DNA of 50,028 nt, from assembly GCA_049515655.1 (NCBI GenBank), contig JBEKTW010000025.1, forward strand, positions 1 to 50,028, given 5' to 3'. The position numbers were made by a program, and so were the translations under genes. Within the stretch, counting starts at the first letter, position 1. Each line of letters opens with the position of its first letter. This DNA comes from JBEKTW01 sp049515655 (GTDB lineage: Bacteria; Bacteroidota; Ignavibacteria; UBA10030; SZUA-254). Positions 43,585 to 50,028 of this stretch are shown here, piece after piece. The notes below the pieces were generated by a model. It did not search any database. It was not told where the DNA came from and worked only from the letters and a program-made list of their open reading frames with translations.

Positions 43585-44654
43585 TAACGCGGAATCCCAT
43601 TCTCCGCAATGGTCCGCTGCCCGTCGAGATTGTTTTCCATCCATCGTGGTGGTATCGACATGCCGGCGTTGTCTTCGATGAGGATTTCTTCTATCATCCG
43701 GTGAGGCGAGTGGAAGCGGAGCGGACAATGGAGAAGGTTCTGTATGAGCGGTTTGGAGACCTTGGCTTGGGCGAAGACAGAGACAAAAATCTCCCGATGA
43801 TCGGTGCGGTCCATAATGCAGCCGGCTATCTGGTATCGGAGATGCTTGGCTGCAAAGTCAAGTACGAAGAAGGAGGTCCTCCAGCAGTAATTCCGGCTCA
43901 GCACCAAGACCTGTCCATCGATGTTGACAGCGCTTTCTCCGGCAGCCCATTCCGCCGGCTCCGGAATCTGATCGAGACTCTGAAACGTACCTACGGCTAT
44001 GTCGTCGGAGATGTGAACTGGGCCGGACTCCTCAACCTTGCCTTGGACCTGAGGGGGCAAGACATTTTTATCGATTTCTTTGACCGACCAACCGAAGTCA
44101 GTTTGTTCCTGAGCCGGATCGCCGACAGTATTGAGCGATTCACCAGTGCAATCTCCCACGAAACCGGAACGACGTCTATCTCAGTCAATCGAACAGTCCG
44201 GCACATTCAGGGCCCGGTTTTTCTTCACTCGGAGTGCAGTGTGACCATGGTATCTGCGGCGCATTATGAGAAGTTCATACTGCCTTTCGATCAAGTATGG
44301 AGTACGAGGCATCGTCCCTTCGGCATCCATTTTTGCGGACCCGATCCCCACCGTTTCGCCGAAGTCTGGACCAGGATTCCCCATCTGGATTTTCTGGATG
44401 TCGGTTGGGGTGGCGACATGCGTATTCTGCGAGCACGACTCCCTCAAACGTTTCTCAACATCCGACTGAGTCCGGTTGAGACCGTCGCCATGAGCCCGGA
44501 GGATATCCGCCGCGAAATAACGTTGCGCGTCAAAGATTCGGAGAATCTCTACCTCACCGGCGTTTGCTGTATCAACATGGACGACCGGGTGACGGACGAG
44601 AAGATCCGGGCCATCTTCAAAACTGTCTTTGATTTGCGTGGGGCAGCGGTCTGA
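43581..44654 (+). CDS. URO-D/MtaA-family zinc methyltransferase-like protein
   Basis: The start overlaps the previous stop by 4 nt, so the two are probably translated together. The 357-residue protein has the uroporphyrinogen decarboxylase-like barrel but carries H-F-C (GIHFCGPDPHRF) followed about 77 residues later by C (TGVCCINMD). This is the H-x-C-Xn-C zinc pattern of corrinoid-dependent methyltransferases (MtaA/CmuA type) rather than of haem-pathway HemE. VGDVNWAGLLNLALDLRGQDIFIDF and SVNRTVRHIQGPVFLHSECS fit this group. Members move methyl groups between a corrinoid protein and a thiol or folate carrier. No corrinoid protein is encoded nearby. The context next to polysaccharide enzymes leaves the substrate open. 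Confidence 0.7.
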   Translation: MITRNPILRNGPLPVEIVFHPSWWYRHAGVVFDEDFFYHPVRRVEAERTMEKVLYERFGDLGLGEDRDKNLPMIGAVHNAAGYLVSEMLGCKVKYEEGGPPAVIPAQHQDLSIDVDSAFSGSPFRRLRNLIETLKRTYGYVVGDVNWAGLLNLALDLRGQDIFIDFFDRPTEVSLFLSRIADSIERFTSAISHETGTTSISVNRTVRHIQGPVFLHSECSVTMVSAAHYEKFILPFDQVWSTRHRPFGIHFCGPDPHRFAEVWTRIPHLDFLDVGWGGDMRILRARLPQTFLNIRLSPVETVAMSPEDIRREITLRVKDSENLYLTGVCCINMDDRVTDEKIRAIFKTVFDLRGAAV

Positions 44655-44794
44655 CGGTCGCGCGATGAAGAGTTTCACATCTGAATTGCTGGATTTCACC
44701 CAGGCCAACCTCCCAATGAGACCCTTTTTTGATGCGAGTGCAAAAAATCCACATTTGACTCATAGGGAACAAAACACCGATTCCATTGAGTTAA

Positions 44795-44830
44795 AGAAAA
44801 GCAGCCAATCCAACGGCTGCTTTTCTGTTT
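44795..44830 (+). terminator. Strong intrinsic terminator
   Basis: AGAAAAGCAGCC (44795-44806) pairs perfectly with GGCTGCTTTTCT (44815-44826) around an 8-nt loop. The T-rich right arm and following GTTT act as a U-tract. It ends the transcript of the fusion and methyltransferase genes. Confidence 0.85.
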
Positions 44831-44844
44831 CATGAGCGGTTATC

Positions 44845-44877
44845 AAAGCCGACTCGTTCTCATCGCGGGTCGGCTTT
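44845..44877 (+). terminator. Second terminator hairpin
   Basis: AAAGCCGACTCG (44845-44856) pairs with CGGGTCGGCTTT (44866-44877), one G:T wobble, loop of 9 nt, ending in TTT. It lies only 18 nt after the first terminator and may work on both strands. Confidence 0.7.
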
Positions 44878-44949
44878 CATCTCTCTCAGCTGGCCAGGCT
44901 TGAGGCATTTCTGTCGCAAATAATGCGAAAAAAGGAGAATTTGGATAAG

Positions 44950-44978
44950 TTGACCTTTCGTGGAATCTTTGTTACCTT
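44950..44978 (+). promoter_or_regulatory. Weak promoter candidate before the kinase array
   Basis: TTGACC (44950-44955), 17-bp spacer and TACCTT (44973-44978). It lies after two terminators and before the first kinase-start remnant (45003), a sensible place for a promoter, but the -10 match is poor. Confidence 0.3.
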
Positions 44979-45002
44979 TCTCCATCATTCCGTGGAGCCA
45001 TA

Positions 45003-45101
45003 ATGATCGGCCAGACCATATCGCATAACCCTCACCCTATAATCCCTTTCCCGCATGCGGGAGAGGGATGTGGCGCCTTGGCGCCACAGGGAGAGGGTTA
45101 A
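45003..45101 (+). pseudogene. Kinase-start remnant fused to structured repeat (copy 1)
   Basis: ATG at 45003 reads MIGQTISH, the first eight residues of the kinase genes in this array (MIGTTISHY, MIGSTISHY). At codon 9 the kinase sequence stops and the structured repeat begins. The frame runs on through the repeat (NPHPIIPFPHAGEG..) to TAA at 45099-45101. It is a disrupted kinase start or a short leader peptide of 32 residues. Confidence 0.7.
45027..45099. repeat. Structured GC-rich repeat at kinase junction (copy 1)
   Basis: Outer arms AACCCTCACCCT and AGGGAGAGGGTT (one mismatch) enclose two hairpins: a palindrome centred on CCCGCATGCGGG, and TGTGGCGCC-TT-GGCGCCACA. Together they would form a cloverleaf-like RNA or cruciform DNA. 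One base differs from copies 2 and 3 in the first hairpin. Confidence 0.85.
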
Positions 45102-45114
45102 CGAAGGATCATCC

Positions 45115-45240
45115 ATGATCGGACAGGTCATTTCCCACTATAAAATTCTTGAGACGCTCGGCGAGGGGGGCCCGACTACGCTCCATGAGATGGAGCTTCG
45201 TCGGGCGGGCCTGTCCGCCGAAGCATGCCCTTTATGGTAA
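45115..45240 (+). pseudogene. Second interrupted kinase start
   Basis: ATG 45115 reads MIGQVISHYKILETLGEGG, a clear Ser/Thr kinase N-terminus up to the glycine loop, where the intact copies continue with MGVVYKAED. Here an unrelated palindromic stretch follows (CCCGAC..GCTCCAT-GAG-ATGGAGC..GTCGGG, from 45170) and the frame ends at TAA 45238-45240. It is a kinase gene fragment cut by a second kind of repeat, lying 8 bases before the intact kinase. Confidence 0.75.
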
Positions 45241-45248
45241 GGTGACCT

Positions 45249-47477
45249 ATGATAGGAACCACGATTTCTCACTATAGGATTATCGAAAAAATAGGCGAAG
45301 GCGGGATGGGCGTGGTGTATAAAGCCGAGGATACCAAGCTCAAGCGCACCGTGGCGCTGAAGTTTCTTCCACCTGAACTCACCAGAGATACAGAAGCCAA
45401 AAAACGCTTCACCCACGAGGCCCAGGCAGCCTCCACTCTTGATCACAACAATATCTGCGCCATTTACGAAATCGGCGAGGCAAACGATGGACAACTCTTC
45501 ATCGCAATGGCTTGCTATGCAGGCGACACTTTGAAATCTCGAATTGCGAAAGGTCAATTGGAAATTGAAAGAGCTATTGATCTCGCAACTCAAATTGCCC
45601 AGGGCTTGCAGCAGGCGCATGAAAAGGGGATTGTTCACCGCGACATCAAGCCGGGAAATATCATCATTACTGCAGATGGAGTGGCAAAGATTCTTGACTT
45701 CGGACTTGCAAAGCTGACGGGACAGGCAAAGCTTTCGAGGACCGGCTCGACTGTTGGCACAGCGGCATATATGTCGCCAGAGCAGGCACAGGGGCAGGAC
45801 GTCGATCACCGGACAGACATCTGGTCGCTGGGAGTGGTGCTCTACGAGATGCTCACGGGAAAGCTACCATTCAGAGGCGAACACGAAGCTGCATTATTGT
45901 ATTCGATCGTCCACGAGGAGCCACTGGCGATATCCGGGTTCCGGCCGGACATTCCGGGGAATCTCACCTCCGTCATTTCCAAAGCACTCCAGAAGGATCC
46001 CCGACAGCGGTATCTAACAGCGCGAGAGTTGGTGAGCGACCTGAAAGCTTCGAAGGCGGCTGGCATCCCATTGCCAAAGCCGGAGAAGTCGATCGTTGTG
46101 CTGCCGTTTGATGACCTAAGTCCGGATCGGGATCAAGAATACTTCAGTGATGGACTAACTGAGGAAATCATCTCGGACCTATCAAATGTTCGGGCGCTGC
46201 GCGTCATTTCCCGCAGCTCAGCAATGACCTTCAAAGGTACAAAGAAAACTATTCCTGAGATTGCCAGACAACTTACCGTGCAATATGTTTTGGAAGGAAG
46301 TGTGAGAAAGGCGGGGAACAGCCTCAGGATAACCGCCCAGTTGATTGATGCCGCAAACGATGCACACCTTTGGTCCGAGAAGTACTCCGGAACACTTGAC
46401 GATGTATTCGATATCCAAGAGAAGGTCTCCAGGGCGATCGTCGCCGCTCTGAGACTCAAGCTTTCATCTGAAGAAAAACGGAATATCGCCGAGCGACCGA
46501 TTGACAATATCAGAGCCTATGAATGTTATCACAAGGCCATGGCAGAGGTTGACAAGGAAACGGCGGATTCCATACGCCTTGCCATTCGATATCTTCAAGA
46601 AGCTATTGATGTCATGGGCGATAATGCGTTACTCTATTCAGCTATGGCGTATGCGCACCTGCAAATAGTCAATGTTGGTGCCGAACACGAGGACTTCCTC
46701 CGGAAGGCAGAAGAGTTCGCAAAAAAGGCCCTGTCACTGGACCCTGAATCTGCAAAGGCCCGTGCTGAGCTCGGCTGGATAGCAATGTGGGCAAATCCGC
46801 GAGAAGCTTACGGTCACTTAAAGAAAGCCTTTGCGATCAGTCCGGATGATACACATGTGCTACGGGGCCTTCTGATCTTCTTCATTCAGGAGGTTGGCAA
46901 AATCGACGCTGCGATCCCATTATGTGAAAAGCTTGTTCGCCTTGACCCGCTGGATTTCGGCACGAAATGGCTTCAGGGGGGAATCCATTTCTATAATGGG
47001 CAGTACAACCTCGCTCTGTCGCCGTTTCGCGCATCACTCGACGTGTCCCCCGAAAACCCGATTTGCCGATTCTACTACGCTCTCACCCTGGCATCTCTAG
47101 GTCATTACGATGATGCAATCTCTATCGTTGACCAAGCACCAAACGCGACAGATGTCAATGCATTTGCTAGGTTAGGGCGTATCCTGAAATACTCCTTACG
47201 GAAAGACAGAGAGAAAGCGTTTGAGGAGTTGAGCTCTGATTTGCTGGACACTTGCCGCCGGGATTGCACTTTTTCCCACCATCTCGCCGGCATCTTTGCC
47301 CTCCTCGGTGAGAGGAATGAAGCCTTGAATTGGTTAGAGAACGCATATGATAGAGGATTCATCAACTATCCTTTGCTTTCCGAAAGGGATCCTTTGCTCG
47401 CCAACATCCGCGGTGAGGAACGGTTCAAGAAGCTGATGGAACGGGTGAAGTATGAGTGGGAGCATTTTGAGGTGTGA
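45249..47477 (+). CDS. Ser/Thr protein kinase with TolB/FlgO-like domain and TPR repeats (copy 1)
   Basis: ATG 45249 (AAGGTG 4 nt upstream) starts a 742-residue protein. The kinase domain is about 9-270, with glycine loop GEGGMGVVYKAED, VALKF lysine, HRDIKPGNI catalytic loop, DFGLA and the activation-segment motif YMSPEQAQG, so it should be active. Residues about 280-410 (KSIVVLPFDDLSPDRDQEYFSDGLTEEIISDLS..VISRSSAMTFKG..VQYVLEGSVRK..LIDAANDAHLWSEKY) form the TolB/FlgO-like domain often found between sensor-regulator domains and TPRs. About 420-740 are TPR repeats for protein binding, ending in RFKKLMERVKYEWEHFEV. No transmembrane segment is visible, so it is probably cytoplasmic. Its target is unknown. 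It is a paralogue of the kinase at 47593. Confidence 0.9.
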   Translation: MIGTTISHYRIIEKIGEGGMGVVYKAEDTKLKRTVALKFLPPELTRDTEAKKRFTHEAQAASTLDHNNICAIYEIGEANDGQLFIAMACYAGDTLKSRIAKGQLEIERAIDLATQIAQGLQQAHEKGIVHRDIKPGNIIITADGVAKILDFGLAKLTGQAKLSRTGSTVGTAAYMSPEQAQGQDVDHRTDIWSLGVVLYEMLTGKLPFRGEHEAALLYSIVHEEPLAISGFRPDIPGNLTSVISKALQKDPRQRYLTARELVSDLKASKAAGIPLPKPEKSIVVLPFDDLSPDRDQEYFSDGLTEEIISDLSNVRALRVISRSSAMTFKGTKKTIPEIARQLTVQYVLEGSVRKAGNSLRITAQLIDAANDAHLWSEKYSGTLDDVFDIQEKVSRAIVAALRLKLSSEEKRNIAERPIDNIRAYECYHKAMAEVDKETADSIRLAIRYLQEAIDVMGDNALLYSAMAYAHLQIVNVGAEHEDFLRKAEEFAKKALSLDPESAKARAELGWIAMWANPREAYGHLKKAFAISPDDTHVLRGLLIFFIQEVGKIDAAIPLCEKLVRLDPLDFGTKWLQGGIHFYNGQYNLALSPFRASLDVSPENPICRFYYALTLASLGHYDDAISIVDQAPNATDVNAFARLGRILKYSLRKDREKAFEELSSDLLDTCRRDCTFSHHLAGIFALLGERNEALNWLENAYDRGFINYPLLSERDPLLANIRGEERFKKLMERVKYEWEHFEV

Positions 47478-47479
47478 TG

Positions 47480-47596
47480 ATGATCGGCCGGACCATATCG
47501 CATAACCCTCACCCTATAATCCCTCTCCCGCATGCGGGAGAGGGATGTGGCGCCTTGGCGCCACAGGGAGAGGGTAACGAGGGAATCGAACCATGA
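47480..47596 (+). pseudogene. Kinase-start remnant fused to structured repeat (copy 2), possible coupled leader ORF
   Basis: Three bases after the preceding kinase's TGA begins, ATG 47480 reads MIGRTISH and then enters the repeat at the same codon as copy 1. The frame continues to TGA at 47594-47596, which overlaps the ATG of the next kinase (47593) as ATGA. The 38-codon frame could therefore couple translation to the kinase, or it may simply be a disrupted kinase start. Confidence 0.65.
47504..47575. repeat. Structured GC-rich repeat at kinase junction (copy 2)
   Basis: The layout is the same as at 45027-45099. The first hairpin is a perfect 24-bp palindrome at 47521-47544. The second, TGTGGCGCC-TT-GGCGCCACA, is at 47546-47565. 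Outer arms are AACCCTCACCCT (47504) and AGGGAGAGGGT (to 47575). Confidence 0.9.
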
Positions 47597-49818
47597 TCGG
47601 AAGCACTATCTCTCATTACACCATACTTGAAAAAATTGGTGAAGGTGGAATGGGCGTGGTGTATAAAGCCGAGGACACCAAGCTCAAGCGTATAGTGGCT
47701 CTCAAGTTTCTCCCGCCAGAGTTGACACGCGACCCCGAAGCCAAAGAGCGTTTTATCCAAGAGGCACAAATGGCTTCTGCACTGGACCATCCAAACATCT
47801 GCAATGTGCACGAGGTAGGGGAGACGGACAATGGACAGATGTTTATTGCGATGGCTTGGTATGAAGGGGAAGCCTTAAATTTGCGCATTGCGAAAGGTCC
47901 GTTGCAAGTTGAGGAGGGGATTGATGTAGCCATTCAGATAGCGCAGGGGCTTCAGAAGGCGCACGAGAAGGGAATCGTTCACCGGGACGTCAAGCCCGCC
48001 AATATAATGGTGACGGTCGATGGAGTGGCAAAGATCATGGATTTCGGCCTTGCCAAGTTGGGCGGAAAGGCTCGATTAACACGGACTGGCTCGACCGTCG
48101 GTACTGCGGCGTATATGTCGCCGGAGCAAGCACAAGGACTGGATGTGGATCATCGGACCGACGTCTGGTCATTGGGAGTAGTGTTGTTTGAAATGTCAAC
48201 AGGGCAGCTACCGTTCCGAGGCGAACATGAAGCAGCTTTGTTGTATTCAATCGTCCACGAGGAGCCGCAGAGCGCGTCCAGCTTTCGGGGAGAGATCCCA
48301 CGGGAAGTTGTCTCCATCATCGGCAAGGCCTTGCAGAAGGATCGCTCACAAAGATACCAGACGGTGAAAGAGTTGGTGAAAGATTTAAAGTCGGTCTTGA
48401 CACATGCGCCGGAGCTGCCGAAACAAGAGAAATCGATCGTTGTGCTGCCGTTTGAAAATTTGAGTCCAGATCCGGACCAAGAGTACTTCAGCGACGGGTT
48501 GACAGAAGAGGTGATTTCTGATCTTTCGGCTGTGCGGTCACTACGCGTGATTTCACGCAGCTCAGCAATGACGTTCAAGGGAACGAAAAAGACGATCCCT
48601 GAGATTGCCAGACAGCTCAGTGTGCAATACGTGCTGGAAGGAAGCGTGAGAAAAGTAACCAAGAATCTCCGCATCACAGCCCAGTTGATCGATGCACAAA
48701 ATGATGCGCATCTTTGGGCTGAAAAGTACTCTGGTACACTGGATGATGTGTTCGATATTCAGGAGAAAGTGTCGCGTGCAATTGTCGAAGCACTGAAGGT
48801 GAAATTGACACCTGCTGAGAAACACAAGTTGGCAGAGCGCCCAATAGAAAATGTGCAAGCCTACGAATGCTATCTCAAAGCCAATGTGGAGGTATTCAAG
48901 TTTACAGAAGACTCAATAAACCGTGCTATTCAATATCTTCAGCACGGACTTGAAATCATCGGCGATAACCCCCTTCTTTTTTCAAGTATAGCATTGGCAT
49001 ACCTGAATTTGGTCAACATAGGCGTCGAACAAGAAGATTTCCTCGCGAAAACTGAAGAATTTGCAAATAAGGCTTTACTGGTTGATAACGATTTTCCCCT
49101 GGCTCATGCGGTTTTTGGGTGGATCCATATGTACGGAGATCTCGTCAAATCGGTTTATCATCTGAAGAGGGCATTAGCAGTCAATCCGGATGACACCATG
49201 TCATTAGCTTTTCTTGCTTTTGACTACATGCAGTTTTTCGGAAAGATTTCTGCGGCAGTTCCCTTATGTGAAAAGCTTATGAGAATTGCACCGTTGGATT
49301 TCCCAACAAACGCTTCTTCAAGTGCATTGTATTTTTATGACGGGCAGTTTGATCGTGCTCTTCAAGAATGGAGGAAGCTTTATGAAATGTACCCAGAAAA
49401 TGCCTACAGTCGATTTTGGTACGCCTTGATCTTAACCTATCACCATGAGAATGATAAAGCCTTTTCTATAATTGATAACGCTGCTAAGGAAAATCCAGAC
49501 AATGTACTTACCAAACTGGGACTTATATTGAAATACGTGTCTCAGAAAAATAAAGAGAAAGCATACCAGGTAATGACTCCGGATTTCCAGAAGACCTGCA
49601 TACGGGATGCTTCCTATTCCCATCACATTGCCGGGTTTTTCGCCTTGCTGAACGAAAGGAAAGAGGCGCTGGATTGGTTGGAGAGTGCCGTCAATCACAG
49701 CTTCTTCAATTACCCGTTGCTTGCTAAGGATCCATTTCTCGACAACATTCGCGGCGAGGAGCGGTTCAAGAAACTGATGGAACGGGTGGAGAAGGAGTGG
49801 GAGCATTTTGAGGTGTGA
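47593..49818 (+). CDS. Ser/Thr protein kinase with TolB/FlgO-like domain and TPR repeats (copy 2)
   Basis: The 741-residue protein has the same architecture as the kinase at 45249. It has GEGGMGVVYKAED, VALKF, HRDVKPANI, DFGLA and YMSPEQAQG in the kinase domain (about 9-270). A TolB/FlgO-like domain (KSIVVLPFENLSPDPDQEYFSDGLTEE..) lies at about 280-410, and TPR repeats run to the end (RFKKLMERVEKEWEHFEV). Both proteins are alignable from end to end but differ at many positions, most of all in the TPR part, which suggests different partners. All catalytic residues are kept. The start overlaps the stop of the short remnant frame upstream (ATGA). No transmembrane helix was seen. A GAGGG stretch serves as ribosome site about 9 nt upstream. 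Confidence 0.9.
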   Translation: MIGSTISHYTILEKIGEGGMGVVYKAEDTKLKRIVALKFLPPELTRDPEAKERFIQEAQMASALDHPNICNVHEVGETDNGQMFIAMAWYEGEALNLRIAKGPLQVEEGIDVAIQIAQGLQKAHEKGIVHRDVKPANIMVTVDGVAKIMDFGLAKLGGKARLTRTGSTVGTAAYMSPEQAQGLDVDHRTDVWSLGVVLFEMSTGQLPFRGEHEAALLYSIVHEEPQSASSFRGEIPREVVSIIGKALQKDRSQRYQTVKELVKDLKSVLTHAPELPKQEKSIVVLPFENLSPDPDQEYFSDGLTEEVISDLSAVRSLRVISRSSAMTFKGTKKTIPEIARQLSVQYVLEGSVRKVTKNLRITAQLIDAQNDAHLWAEKYSGTLDDVFDIQEKVSRAIVEALKVKLTPAEKHKLAERPIENVQAYECYLKANVEVFKFTEDSINRAIQYLQHGLEIIGDNPLLFSSIALAYLNLVNIGVEQEDFLAKTEEFANKALLVDNDFPLAHAVFGWIHMYGDLVKSVYHLKRALAVNPDDTMSLAFLAFDYMQFFGKISAAVPLCEKLMRIAPLDFPTNASSSALYFYDGQFDRALQEWRKLYEMYPENAYSRFWYALILTYHHENDKAFSIIDNAAKENPDNVLTKLGLILKYVSQKNKEKAYQVMTPDFQKTCIRDASYSHHIAGFFALLNERKEALDWLESAVNHSFFNYPLLAKDPFLDNIRGEERFKKLMERVEKEWEHFEV

Positions 49819-49844
49819 TGATGATCGGCCAGACCATAGCGCAT

Positions 49845-49910
49845 AACCCTCACCCTATAATCCCTCTCCCGCATGCGGGAGAGGGATGTGGCGCCTTGGC
49901 GCCACAGGGA
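49845..49910. repeat. Structured GC-rich repeat at kinase junction (copy 3, right end truncated)
   Basis: It matches copy 2 through the second hairpin, but the right outer arm stops after CACAGGGA and the closing GAGGGTT is absent. The junction with the following sequence is sharp. Confidence 0.85.
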
Positions 49911-49931
49911 GTAACTATGTTACAAATAAAA

Positions 49932-49960
49932 TTGAGTCTCACCGTTAGTTGTGATATATT
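49932..49960 (+). promoter_or_regulatory. Sigma-70-type promoter candidate
   Basis: TTGAGT (49932-49937), a 17-bp spacer and a perfect-looking TATATT -10 box (49955-49960), about 45 bases before the ATG at 50006. Confidence 0.55.
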
Positions 49961-50005
49961 TTAATTGGCCAAATCATCAACTCACAACATAACAGGAGAC
50001 TCAAC

Positions 50006-50028
50006 ATGAAAATGTACAAGATTAAACG
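50006..50028 (+). CDS. Start of an unidentified gene (cut by window end)
   Basis: ATG 50006 has AGGAGA (49994-49999) 6 nt upstream and a good promoter candidate before it. Only MKMYKIK is visible, which could begin a signal peptide. No identity can be given. Confidence 0.55.

Larger units (their letters stand above)
49821..49964 (+). pseudogene. Kinase-start remnant fused to structured repeat (copy 3)
   Basis: ATG 49821 reads MIGQTIAH and again gives way to the repeat at codon 9. The frame leaves the repeat at GGGAGTAACT and ends at TAA 49962-49964, inside a promoter-like stretch. No intact kinase follows, so this marks the end of the array as seen here. Confidence 0.6.

Noticed and set aside
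43581..44654. HemE (uroporphyrinogen decarboxylase) of haem synthesis
   Set aside because: The H-x-C and later Cys zinc pattern and the genomic context fit the methyltransferase branch of the superfamily better.
44629..44835. 68-codon open frame after the methyltransferase-like gene
   Set aside because: It overlaps the end of that gene and runs through a strong terminator hairpin.
47504..47575. tRNA-like gene, because of the cloverleaf-like fold
   Set aside because: There is no anticodon arm, no T-arm consensus (GTTCRA) and no acceptor pattern. The fold is made of perfect palindromes typical of dispersed repeats.

Overview
The window looks like a chromosome segment from a Gram-negative bacterium of the Bacteroidota/Chlorobiota/Ignavibacteria (FCB) lineage. 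The main clue is the C-terminal type IX secretion (T9SS) sorting domain 'YPNPFNP(S/T)T...' on four large exported proteins. Every gene I can support is on the + strand. No tRNA, rRNA, CRISPR array or transposase was seen.

Layout. (1) 1-14160: secreted T9SS proteins. These are the tail of one protein, a 1753-residue adhesin-like protein, a frameshifted pectate lyase (PL9) / pectin methylesterase (CE8) fusion, and a second PL9 lyase. Six tandem 55-bp hairpin repeats follow the first gene. (2) 14265-28395: a tightly packed uronate operon. In order it holds GH28 polygalacturonase, hexuronate MFS transporter, UxuB-type fructuronate reductase, a LarA-type nickel-pincer epimerase, 6-phosphogluconate dehydrogenase, PdxB-like dehydrogenase, two PfkB kinases, UxaC, UxaE and a second CE8 esterase. 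(3) 28722-33587: rhamnogalacturonan acetylesterase, KduD, a DUF4861 protein, KduI and KDPG aldolase, with palindromic repeat elements in the gaps. (4) 33588-38100: an accessory island of unrelated genes (NIF3-like, lipoprotein, GNAT/YoaP, DUF3863), partly AT-rich and separated by hairpin-rich spacers that resemble gene-cassette junctions. (5) 38632-44654: a 1650-residue fusion of a glycosidase-like part with alpha/beta-hydrolase parts, overlapping a zinc methyltransferase/URO-D family gene and followed by two strong terminators. (6) 45003-50028: a tandem array of Ser/Thr kinase-TPR genes. Every junction carries an eight-codon remnant of a kinase start, cut at the same codon by the same structured repeat element.

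How the genes fit together. Esterases remove methyl and acetyl groups, and PL9 and GH28 enzymes cut the galacturonan. Unsaturated products would pass through KduI and KduD to 2-keto-3-deoxygluconate (KDG), then a PfkB kinase and Eda. Galacturonate would pass through UxaC, UxaE and UxuB to D-mannonate. No mannonate dehydratase (UxuA), altronate enzymes (UxaA/UxaB), TonB/Sus uptake system or regulator lies in the window. Directly after UxuB come a LarA-family protein (a superfamily with known D-gluconate 2-epimerases) and Gnd. This suggests a dehydratase-free route: mannonate to gluconate to 6-phosphogluconate to ribulose-5-phosphate, with the divergent PfkB kinase as candidate gluconate kinase. 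That route is the most interesting hypothesis here and is inferred from gene order and active-site residues.
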